6,693 nt of DNA. It comes from an uncultured Actinomycetes bacterium. GTDB lineage: Bacteria; Actinomycetota; Actinomycetes; Nanopelagicales; Nanopelagicaceae. Shown here piece after piece: positions 1 to 6,109 of the stretch (the stretch's first letter is position 1; every line of letters begins with the position of its first letter). The notes beneath the pieces were generated by a model. The model saw only the letters and a program-made list of their open reading frames with translations, was not told where the DNA came from and made no database searches. Made by a program: the position numbers and the translations under genes. The DNA lies in NCBI GenBank assembly GCA_903921405.1, contig CAIXPV010000101.1, forward strand, positions 1 through 6,693, written 5' to 3'.

Positions 1-143
1 TAGCAGCGGTCGAAGCGCTGATCGAAGCTGGCGCAATTGTTGTTGGTGTTGCAGTAATTGTTGAACGTGGTGCTGCGCCAAAGATTAAAGAGGCGGGCTA
101 TGAATATCGTGCGGCTTACCAGTTGGCAGATTTAGGTTTATAA
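1..143 (+). CDS. pyrE: Orotate phosphoribosyltransferase, C-terminal end (partial, start outside window)
   Basis: The open frame uses codons starting at base 3 and stops at TAA 141-143, giving 46 residues of a protein that begins upstream of the window. It reads AAVEALIEAGA, then VVGVAVIVERGAA, then the ending YRAAYQLADLGL. From memory, actinobacterial PyrE proteins end with this pattern: a helix after the PRPP-binding loop, a VVGV..IVxRG strand and a final LADLGL. PyrE transfers orotate onto PRPP in the cytoplasm, making orotidine 5'-monophosphate and pyrophosphate in de novo pyrimidine synthesis. The PRPP-binding motif itself would lie upstream and cannot be seen. Other type I phosphoribosyltransferases, such as adenine phosphoribosyltransferase, share the strand pattern, but the YRAAY.LADLGL ending favours PyrE. 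No terminator is visible between it and the convergent gene, whose stop lies 3 bp away. Confidence 0.78.
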   Translation, partial: AAVEALIEAGAIVVGVAVIVERGAAPKIKEAGYEYRAAYQLADLGL

Positions 144-146
144 ATC

Positions 147-785
147 CTACTTGTGATGTTTCTTGGTCTGCCACTCTTTAAATAATTCGATCAACACAGG
201 CACCAGGCTTGCTATAACAATCACTGCAACTACTGGAAGCAAGTACTTATCAACCGAACCCTCTAGTTTTTCACCTATTAGAAAACCAAGGCCAATTACT
301 AACTGAGTCCAAATAATTCCACCGATTAAATTCCATTTAAAAAATGTCTTAGCTGGAACACCAACTATGCCACACATAGGATTTAACAACGTGCGAATAA
401 ATGGAACAAAGCGCGCCAGAACAATCGCTCTGCCAGTACCGTATTTAGTGAGCCACTTTTCAGTCGCAACAACTTTTTGATGATTAAAAACGCGCCCGTC
501 GGGCTTATCAAATAATGACCGTCCATATTTGTGCCCGAACCAATGCCCAACTTGCGCGCCACTGATAGCTGCAATGGGGGCTAAGAGAAACAGGCCGGCA
601 GTTGAAAGATGAGCCCCACCTAAGATTGCAGCCCCTGATCCAGATGCGGCAACACCGGCAAGAAAGAGCAGCGAATCACCGGGAAAGGCCAAACCAACGA
701 GCAGGCCGGTCTCGGCAAAGATAATCGCCAGAATCCCGATCAGGCCAAGGTCGGCGATGATGGAGTGTGCATCGAAGAGGTTCAT
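147..785 (-). CDS. DedA-family (SNARE-associated/VTT domain) integral membrane protein
   Basis: This 212-residue protein has the usual DedA length and layout. A hydrophobic N-terminal segment (about 9-33) leads into the re-entrant motif FAETG...FPGDS (E25, P35, G36, D37). Further hydrophobic stretches lie near 38-55 and 62-78, a polar loop spans about 80-112, and R119-T132 (GRAIVLARFVPFIRT) precedes N135-P136. Two more membrane segments follow (about 150-170 and 181-202), then a basic tail. E25, D37, R125 and R131 have the same spacing as the E39/D51/R130/R136 set needed for function in E. coli YqjA/YghB. The family works in the cytoplasmic membrane in lipid flipping and proton-motive-force-dependent envelope homeostasis; the exact substrate here cannot be told. 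The ATG at 783-785 has no good Shine-Dalgarno. The gene converges on pyrE and diverges from hppA, so it is probably monocistronic. Confidence 0.93.
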   Translation of the reverse strand: MNLFDAHSIIADLGLIGILAIIFAETGLLVGLAFPGDSLLFLAGVAASGSGAAILGGAHLSTAGLFLLAPIAAISGAQVGHWFGHKYGRSLFDKPDGRVFNHQKVVATEKWLTKYGTGRAIVLARFVPFIRTLLNPMCGIVGVPAKTFFKWNLIGGIIWTQLVIGLGFLIGEKLEGSVDKYLLPVVAVIVIASLVPVLIELFKEWQTKKHHK

Positions 786-793
786 GGCGTCTG

Positions 794-799
794 AGGCTA
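794..799 (-). promoter_or_regulatory. Candidate -10 box for a near-leaderless DedA-family mRNA
   Basis: Read on the minus strand, TAGCCT fits the TANNNT actinobacterial -10 pattern and lies 8 nt before the ATG. That would start transcription within about two bases of the start codon. The absence of a purine-rich ribosome binding site ahead of this ATG agrees with a leaderless transcript. No clear -35 is seen, and the motif is short enough to occur by chance. Confidence 0.3.
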
Positions 800-836
800 T
801 CTCACTAAGGCTAAAGAACCCATAAATGACCCCACA

Positions 837-859
837 TGGCTGGGGCGGAACCCCTGCCA
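837..859. promoter_or_regulatory. GC-rich imperfect inverted repeat in the divergent intergenic region
   Basis: TGGC (837-840) pairs with GCCA (856-859), and GGGG (842-845) pairs with CCCC (851-854). A single T/T mismatch separates the two blocks, and the loop is CGGAA. Overlapping alternatives exist: CCCCA 830-834 with TGGGG 841-845, and GCCA 856-859 with TGGC 862-865. The element lies about 20 bp upstream of the candidate hppA -35 and about 50 bp upstream of the DedA start, where a regulator for either gene could bind. Neither strand has a T-run after it, so it does not look like an intrinsic terminator. No known operator is recognised. Confidence 0.4.
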
Positions 860-878
860 GATGGCGAAAAATCCGGGT

Positions 879-905
879 TTGTGAAGTAATAGATAAGTAT
901 AAATT
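879..905 (+). promoter_or_regulatory. Candidate promoter for hppA
   Basis: The most A/T-rich part of the intergenic region holds TTGTGA (879-884), matching 4 of 6 positions of TTGACA, and overlapping -10 candidates TATAAA (898-903) and TAAATT (900-905, fits TANNNT). With TAAATT the spacer is 15 bp and transcription would start near A912, giving a leader of about 77 nt. The spacer is short and the -35 imperfect, so the assignment rests mainly on position and A/T richness. Confidence 0.35.
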
Positions 906-913
906 TGCACTAA

Positions 914-981
914 CAGGGGTTATGGCCTCTACACTTCACGAGTTCATCGGGTCAGTACGACCCCTGACTCTCCAATGGAGG
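914..981 (+). promoter_or_regulatory. hppA 5' leader with mutually exclusive hairpins, one pairing the Shine-Dalgarno
   Basis: Three competing pairings are visible. (A) CAGGGGT 914-920 with ACCCCTG 960-966, 7 bp. (B) GGGTCAG 949-955 with CTGACTC 964-970, 7 bp including one G-U, with an 8-nt loop; a shorter form pairs GGGTC 949-953 with GACCC 959-963. (C) TCTCC 969-973 with GGAGG 977-981 around an AAT triloop, which covers the hppA ribosome binding site. A and B share bases 960-966 and B and C share 969-970, so forming one disfavours the next. This could modulate hppA translation, but I recognise no known riboswitch family, and short GC-rich complementarity can arise by chance. Confidence 0.35.
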
Positions 982-985
982 AGAA
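977..985 (+). promoter_or_regulatory. Strong Shine-Dalgarno that fixes the hppA start
   Basis: GGAGGAGAA lies immediately upstream of the ATG at 989, with 3 nt between its last A and the start codon and about 7 nt from the GGAGG core. It is the only strong ribosome binding site in the window; the DedA gene, topA and the 3' secreted-protein gene lack one. It decides the hppA start in favour of 989. Confidence 0.85.
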
Positions 986-988
986 CCT

Positions 989-3271
989 ATGCGAGCTTCA
1001 AGCGCGGTATCACTCGTGCAAGTAACCGGATCAAATCTGACATATGTATACCTTGTCCTAGCGATTTCGCTTGGCGCCCTGGGTGTTGCCTATGCACTAC
1101 GCGCTCAGGTTTTGGCGGCCAGCGATGGAACTGCCAAAATGCGCGAAATCGCAGAGGCGGTCCAAGAAGGAGCCGCGGCGTTTTTATCTCGGCAGTTCCG
1201 CACACTTTCCTATTTCGTAGCGATTGTTTTTGTGCTTTTGTTCGCACTGCCTGGCGATGCTGAAATCCGCATTGGCCGTTCAATCTTCTTCCTCATCGGT
1301 GCAGCTTTTTCTGCTCTGGTTGGCTATAACGGTATGTGGCTAGCCGTGCGCGCAAATGTTCGCGTCGCCGATGCAGCTCGCAACAAGGATGGTCAAAAGG
1401 CCGTTCAAATCGCTTTCCGTACTGGTGGCGTAGTAGGTATGACAACTGTTGGTCTTGGACTTATCGGAGCCTCACTTGTTGTAATTATCTACCGCGAAAA
1501 TGCACCATCTGTTCTTGAAGGTTTTGGTTTCGGTGCAGCGATGCTCGCAATGTTTATGCGCGTCGGTGGCGGAATCTTTACTAAGGCAGCCGATGTTGGC
1601 GCCGACCTAGTTGGTAAAGTTGAAAAGAATATTCCAGAAGATGACCCACGTAATGCGGCAACAATCGCCGACAACGTTGGTGACAACGTTGGTGACTGTG
1701 CCGGTATGGCCGCTGACTTGTTCGAGTCATACGCCGTAACTCTTGTTGCCGCACTAATTCTTGGTAAAGCCGCTTTCGGTGATGCCGGACTTATTTACCC
1801 ATTGATCGTTCCAGCAATTGGAACCGTCACTGCAGTAATCGGAATCTTCTTAACAAAGCTTCGCAGCACAGATAAGTCGGCAATGACTGCGATTAATCGC
1901 TCATTCTTTATGTCAGCAGTCATTAGTGCTGGTTTAACTGCGCTCGCAACATTTACTTACTTGCCATCAGATTTCAAACTTCTTACTGGTCTTTCTCCAG
2001 AAGCAGTTGCAGCAGCAGGTAATACAAATCCACGTGTTCTAGCAATTGGCGCAGTATTAATCGGTATCTCATTAGCTGCAGCAATCCAGGTACTTACTGG
2101 TTACTTCACTGAGACTGGCAAGCGTCCAGTAAATGACGTTGCCGCTTCATCTGAAACAGGTGCTGCAACCGTAATTTTGGCTGGTATTTCAGTAGGTTTC
2201 GAGTCAGCTGTTTATTCAGCAATCTTGATCGCATCGGCTGTATTCGGCGCATTCTTGCTAGGCGGCGGAAGTATTGTTCTTTCACTTCTAGCAATTGCAT
2301 TAGCTGGAACTGGTTTACTAACAACTGTTGGCGTAATCGTTGCCATGGATACATTTGGTCCGATTTCAGATAACGCACAAGGTATCGCTGAAATGTCTGG
2401 CGATGTTGAGGGCGAAGGTTCAAAGATTCTTACATCACTAGATGCCGTTGGTAATACAACTAAGGCGATCACTAAGGGAATTGCAATTGCAACTGCCGTT
2501 CTTGCAGCTACTGCATTGTTCGGTGCATTCACCGATGCAATCAAGCAGGCTGTTGTAGATGCTGGACAAAGTGCAGCAGATCTTGCACTTCAATACCAAG
2601 GTGTTCTAGATGTTGCTAACCCACGTAACTTGGTCGGTTTAATTATCGGCGCAGCAGTTGTGTTCTTGTTCTCAGGTCTTGCAGTTAATGCAGTATCTCG
2701 AGCAGCTGGCGCAGTTGTTGTTGAAGTTCGCAAGCAGTTCATTGAGCATCCAGGAATCATGAATTACACCGAAAAGCCTGACTACGGTCGCGTTGTAGAT
2801 ATCTGTACTCGCGATTCACTACGTGAACTTGCAACGCCTGGTTTGCTTGCAGTTATGGCACCTATCGCAGTTGGCTTCGGTCTAGGTGTTGGTGCACTTG
2901 GTGCATACCTTGCTGGTGCAATCGGTACAGGAACTTTGATGGCTGTATTTCTTTCTAACTCAGGCGGAGCTTGGGATAACGCAAAGAAGATGGTTGAAGA
3001 TGGACACCATGGTGGAAAGAACTCTGATGCACACGCTGCAACAATCATTGGTGACACTGTCGGCGATCCATTCAAAGACACAGCTGGTCCTGCAATTAAC
3101 CCATTGATCAAGGTTATGAACTTGGTTGGCTTGTTAATCACTCCAGCGATTGTTTCTCTAGCCCTTGGCGGAAGCACAACAACCAGCACGTTGATTGGCA
3201 TTGGTGCAACCCTTGTCATCATCGCTGCGTTGATTCGCAATCGTCGTCAAGCAACTGCGATTTTGAACTAA
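989..3271 (+). CDS. hppA: K+-independent H+-translocating membrane pyrophosphatase
   Basis: The 760-residue polytopic protein (about sixteen hydrophobic segments) is full length for the family. It hydrolyses pyrophosphate at the cytoplasmic face and pumps protons across the membrane. The substrate site is complete: DVGADLVGKVE at 202-212 (D202, D206, K210, E212), the DNVGDNVGD acidic run at 228-236, DTFGPISDNAQGIAEM at 454-469, and the C-terminal cluster with D663, K666, D689, D693, K696 and D697. The subtype motif reads GNTTKAITKG (488-497). Lys492 and Thr495 replace the two alanines of the K+-dependent class, so this enzyme should not need K+. E246 in DLFESYAVT fits the proton-pumping type. 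The start has an excellent ribosome binding site. topA follows after 22 bp in the same direction. Pyrophosphate from nucleotide synthesis, including PyrE next door, is its natural fuel. Confidence 0.97.
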   Translation: MRASSAVSLVQVTGSNLTYVYLVLAISLGALGVAYALRAQVLAASDGTAKMREIAEAVQEGAAAFLSRQFRTLSYFVAIVFVLLFALPGDAEIRIGRSIFFLIGAAFSALVGYNGMWLAVRANVRVADAARNKDGQKAVQIAFRTGGVVGMTTVGLGLIGASLVVIIYRENAPSVLEGFGFGAAMLAMFMRVGGGIFTKAADVGADLVGKVEKNIPEDDPRNAATIADNVGDNVGDCAGMAADLFESYAVTLVAALILGKAAFGDAGLIYPLIVPAIGTVTAVIGIFLTKLRSTDKSAMTAINRSFFMSAVISAGLTALATFTYLPSDFKLLTGLSPEAVAAAGNTNPRVLAIGAVLIGISLAAAIQVLTGYFTETGKRPVNDVAASSETGAATVILAGISVGFESAVYSAILIASAVFGAFLLGGGSIVLSLLAIALAGTGLLTTVGVIVAMDTFGPISDNAQGIAEMSGDVEGEGSKILTSLDAVGNTTKAITKGIAIATAVLAATALFGAFTDAIKQAVVDAGQSAADLALQYQGVLDVANPRNLVGLIIGAAVVFLFSGLAVNAVSRAAGAVVVEVRKQFIEHPGIMNYTEKPDYGRVVDICTRDSLRELATPGLLAVMAPIAVGFGLGVGALGAYLAGAIGTGTLMAVFLSNSGGAWDNAKKMVEDGHHGGKNSDAHAATIIGDTVGDPFKDTAGPAINPLIKVMNLVGLLITPAIVSLALGGSTTTSTLIGIGATLVIIAALIRNRRQATAILN
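1670..1693 (+). repeat. Two tandem 12-bp copies inside hppA (DNVG-DNVG)
   Basis: GACAACGTTGGT occurs twice in direct succession without a mismatch, followed by a third GAC. It encodes D228-G235 of the conserved acidic substrate-binding run. The amino-acid repeat is universal in the family, so function explains it; only the identity at every synonymous position is notable. Confidence 0.8.
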
Positions 3272-3280
3272 TTCAGTTCG

Positions 3281-3296
3281 CACACTTCCCCCTATG
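3281..3296 (+). promoter_or_regulatory. topA start region without Shine-Dalgarno; possible leaderless start
   Basis: The bases before the topA ATG are pyrimidine-rich (CACACTTCCCCCCT) and cannot pair with the 16S anti-Shine-Dalgarno. CACACT (3281-3286) resembles the TACACT seen before the 3' secreted-protein gene and would place transcription start at or next to the A of the ATG. It lacks the first T of TANNNT and has no -35. The alternative is cotranscription with hppA and translation by re-initiation across the 22-nt gap. Confidence 0.25.
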
Positions 3297-6068
3297 GCTA
3301 AAGCGAAGACTGACCTGATCAAGCTGGTGATTGTTGAATCACCAGCTAAGGCCAGAAAAATTGGCGGCTACCTCGGCGACGGTTACGTTGTCGAGGCTAG
3401 CGTCGGCCATATTCGCGACCTTCCCCAGCGCGCAGCTGATATTCCAAAAGAGTATAAAAAGATTGCTTGGGCCAAAGAGGGCGTCGATATCGAAAACGAC
3501 TTCGCGCCTTTGTATGTCATTAACCCTGACAAGCGCGCAAAGGTAGCCGAACTACAAGCCTTGATGAAAAACGCCGAAGAGTTGATTCTGGCAACAGATG
3601 AAGACCGCGAAGGTGAAGCTATCGCTTGGCACTTAGTAGAAGTCTTACAACCAAAAGTTCCTATTAAGCGCATGGTCTTTAACGAGATTACTAAAGAAGC
3701 TATTTTAGAAGCGGTAGAAAATACGCGCGATTTGGACTACCACTTAATCGATGCACAAGAAACACGCCGTGTACTAGATCGCTTATTTGGTTATCGCTTA
3801 TCGCCTGTGTTGTGGAAGAAAGTTATGCCACGTATCTCTGCCGGACGCGTGCAATCAGTTGCTACCCGTTTAATCGTTGAAAAAGAGCGCGAACGTATGG
3901 CCTTTATTTCATCGGCCTGGTGGGATCTAGCAGCAGTTACAGCTCTTGGTTTTAACGCACGCCTGCTTGAAGTTGATGGCAAGCGCGTTGCAGCAACATC
4001 AGACTTTGGTGCCGATGGTGCAGTGAAAGAAAAGTCTCTAGCAAATATTCTTCTGCTAGATGAAGCCGGTGCGCGCGGTTTAGTGGAAAGTTTAAAAGCC
4101 ACACCATTAACTGTTAAGTCGATGGAGGAAAGCCCACGGACCGAGCGTCCTAAGCCACCGTTTACAACCTCCACGATGCAACAAGATGCAGGTAGCCGAC
4201 TTGGGTGGGGCGCACAAATCACTATGCGTATTGCACAGCGCCTATATGAAAATGGTTACATCACGTACATGCGTACCGATAGCGTCAGTTTGTCGGCCCA
4301 AGCGATCGATGCTGCACGCAAAGCGGCAAAGTCTTTATATGGCGCCGATCATGTTGCCGATGCACCGCGTACATATCTTGGTAAAACAAAGAATGCACAA
4401 GAGGCACACGAAGCGATTCGTCCAGCTGGTGAAACTTTTAAGACACCAGGTGAACTTGCACCAGAGCTTTCGCGCGATGAGTTTGCTTTGTATGACTTAA
4501 TTTGGAAGCGCACCGTGGCATCTCAAATGGCCGATGCTAAGAAGTTGCAGATGCGCGTTGACTTCGATGCACAAACAAATGATGGCAAGGCAACGATTTT
4601 CCGCGCCAATGGTTCGGTCATTACTTTTCCAGGCTTTCTTGCCGCCTACGATGACATTGTTACCGACGACAACAAAGATGAAGAGACCGAAGACAAGCGC
4701 TTACCGGCAATGACGCTGGGCCAATCAGTTAAAGTCAATGAATACACATGTGAAGGCCATGAAACTAAGCCACCGGCCCGCTATACCGAACCAACATTGG
4801 TCAAGAAGTTAGAAGAGCTCGGTATTGGCCGACCATCAACATTTGCATCGATCATTCAAACGATTCAAGATCGCGGCTATGTATATAAGCGTGGCCGTGC
4901 ATTAGTACCGACCTTCCTTGCTTTTTCAGTGACGGGCCTACTTGAAACCCACTTTACAAAGCTTGTCGATTACGAATTCACCGCCAGCATGGAAGAAGAT
5001 TTAGACAAGATCGCCGCCGGTGAAGCCGGTCGAGTTGATTGGCTGCGTGATTTCTTCTACGGCGTCGATGGCCAACCAGGGTTAAATGAACTATCAGCCG
5101 ATCTTGGTGTTATCGATGCACGTGCGACTAACACTATGAACTTATCGGACACAATTGAAATCCGCGTAGGTCGCTACGGCGCTTACTTACAACAAAATCT
5201 GCCCGATGAAGAGCGCAAACTTGCAAATATTCCAGAGTCATTAGCACCCGATGAATTAACTCTTGCAAAAGCTATTGAATTACTAGAGGCACCATCAGGT
5301 GAGCGCGAGCTTGGTATCGATCCAGCAACTAATTTGCCAATCATTGCAAAGAGCGGCCGTTTTGGTCCATACATCACTGAAGTTCTGCCAGTTGTTGAAC
5401 CCGAGCTGACTGCATCAGGTAAGAAGAAACGCAAGAAAGCCGATGCACCAAAAGCTAAGACGGCATCACTGCTTTCAACCATGACGTTAGATACCGTTAC
5501 TTATGAAGATGCACTTCGTTTGTTATCGCTTCCGCGCACACTGGGTACAAACACTTCTGGCGATGACATCACAATTCAAAACGGACGCTATGGTCCATAT
5601 CTAAGAGCAGGCCTTGATAGTCGAACACTGACATCTGAGGATCAGCTATTTTCATTGACGTTAGATGAAGCACTCGAGATTTATTCAAAGCCAAAAGAGC
5701 GTCGTCGTGGTGTTGCTAAGCCACCAGTTAAAGAGCTTGGCGTTGATCCAGCTACTGAAAAACCATTGATTATTAAGGATGGTCGCTTCGGTATGTATGT
5801 CACTGATGGCGAAACAAATGCAACGCTTCGTCGTGGAGATACTGCGGAAGGTATGACGTTAGAACGCGGATTAGAGCTACTTGCAGGCCGCCGTGCGTGG
5901 GAGGCCGAGAACGGACCTTCACCGAAGAAGGCTCGCAAGAAGGCTGCAGCTAAACCAAAGAAGAGCGACACTGCGCCAACGTTGACTAAGAATGTTGTAA
6001 AAAAGGGAACTGCCAAGAAGGCGGCAAAGAAGACTGCAACTGGCAAAGCTAAAAAGAAAGCTGAGTAA
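3294..6068 (+). CDS. topA: DNA topoisomerase I (type IA), actinobacterial form
   Basis: This 924-residue enzyme relaxes negative supercoils by passing one strand through a transient break, linked to the protein through tyrosine. The TOPRIM domain opens at LVIVESPAKARK with E15, and the metal-binding DEDRE motif gives D102, D104 and E106. Conserved blocks follow: DAQETRRVLDRLFGY (about 153-167), SAGRVQSVATR (182-192), and the active-site segment YITYMRTDS with catalytic Y325 and R327. NAQEAHEAIRP (367-377) and ELGIGRPSTF (508-517) complete the core. No zinc-finger cysteine clusters occur. The C-terminal region has at least four Topo-C repeats, marked by GRYGAY (626), GRFGPY (688), GRYGPY (764) and GRFGMY (830), then a lysine/alanine tail (about 878-924). 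This matches mycobacterial TopA, in which the tail binds DNA. The ATG at 3294 lies 5-8 residues before the usual family start and has no ribosome binding site. From memory, hppA and topA are also near each other in Streptomyces. Confidence 0.98.
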   Translation: MAKAKTDLIKLVIVESPAKARKIGGYLGDGYVVEASVGHIRDLPQRAADIPKEYKKIAWAKEGVDIENDFAPLYVINPDKRAKVAELQALMKNAEELILATDEDREGEAIAWHLVEVLQPKVPIKRMVFNEITKEAILEAVENTRDLDYHLIDAQETRRVLDRLFGYRLSPVLWKKVMPRISAGRVQSVATRLIVEKERERMAFISSAWWDLAAVTALGFNARLLEVDGKRVAATSDFGADGAVKEKSLANILLLDEAGARGLVESLKATPLTVKSMEESPRTERPKPPFTTSTMQQDAGSRLGWGAQITMRIAQRLYENGYITYMRTDSVSLSAQAIDAARKAAKSLYGADHVADAPRTYLGKTKNAQEAHEAIRPAGETFKTPGELAPELSRDEFALYDLIWKRTVASQMADAKKLQMRVDFDAQTNDGKATIFRANGSVITFPGFLAAYDDIVTDDNKDEETEDKRLPAMTLGQSVKVNEYTCEGHETKPPARYTEPTLVKKLEELGIGRPSTFASIIQTIQDRGYVYKRGRALVPTFLAFSVTGLLETHFTKLVDYEFTASMEEDLDKIAAGEAGRVDWLRDFFYGVDGQPGLNELSADLGVIDARATNTMNLSDTIEIRVGRYGAYLQQNLPDEERKLANIPESLAPDELTLAKAIELLEAPSGERELGIDPATNLPIIAKSGRFGPYITEVLPVVEPELTASGKKKRKKADAPKAKTASLLSTMTLDTVTYEDALRLLSLPRTLGTNTSGDDITIQNGRYGPYLRAGLDSRTLTSEDQLFSLTLDEALEIYSKPKERRRGVAKPPVKELGVDPATEKPLIIKDGRFGMYVTDGETNATLRRGDTAEGMTLERGLELLAGRRAWEAENGPSPKKARKKAAAKPKKSDTAPTLTKNVVKKGTAKKAAKKTATGKAKKKAE

Positions 6069-6081
6069 CCCCTTTCTTTTT
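6051..6081 (+). terminator. A/T-rich inverted repeat over the topA stop codon, candidate terminator
   Basis: AAAAAGAAAG (6051-6060) is perfectly complementary to CTTTCTTTTT (6072-6081). The 11-nt loop contains the TAA stop (6066-6068). The left arm is also the last lysine codons of topA, and the right arm ends in a T-run as expected for an intrinsic terminator. The stem has only two G-C pairs, so it is weak. The left arm is A-rich for coding reasons, so the pairing could be a by-product. It sits where topA transcription should end, before the candidate promoter at 6095. Confidence 0.45.
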
Positions 6082-6094
6082 GTGAAGCCCCACT

Positions 6095-6109
6095 TACACT
6101 GACCACGTG
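6095..6109 (+). promoter_or_regulatory. Candidate -10 box and leaderless GTG start
   Basis: TACACT (6095-6100) fits TANNNT, and exactly six bases separate it from GTG 6107-6109. With canonical spacing the G of the start codon is the first transcribed base. The CCAC-type sequence before the GTG has no Shine-Dalgarno character, and an in-frame TGA at 6083-6085 leaves no upstream alternative start. The -35 region near 6072-6078 is T-rich and does not resemble TTGACA. Confidence 0.45.

Noticed and set aside
837..859. Intrinsic terminator for hppA or the DedA gene
   Set aside because: The stem is good, but neither strand carries a T-run after it, and it lies upstream of both genes.
881..939. Inverted repeat GTGAAGT (881-887) / ACTTCAC (933-939)
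   Set aside because: A 7-bp match separated by 45 bp is expected about once by chance in a region of this size, and it does not extend further.
826..1263. Plus-strand open frame starting in the intergenic region and overlapping the hppA 5' end in another frame
   Set aside because: The product is Arg/Cys-rich with no recognisable domain and has no ribosome binding site. The hppA frame covers most of it with strong conservation.
2782..3240. Long minus-strand open frame opposite the hppA 3' end
   Set aside because: It is a shadow of a highly conserved coding region; its Pro/Ala/Arg composition simply mirrors the codon bias of hppA.
3272..3293. Terminator between hppA and topA
   Set aside because: The 22-bp gap contains no inverted repeat followed by T residues.
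3791..4222. Minus-strand open frames within topA (also at 5183-5482 and 5681-6112)
   Set aside because: They run opposite conserved TopA core or repeat sequence, lack credible starts and resemble no protein family.
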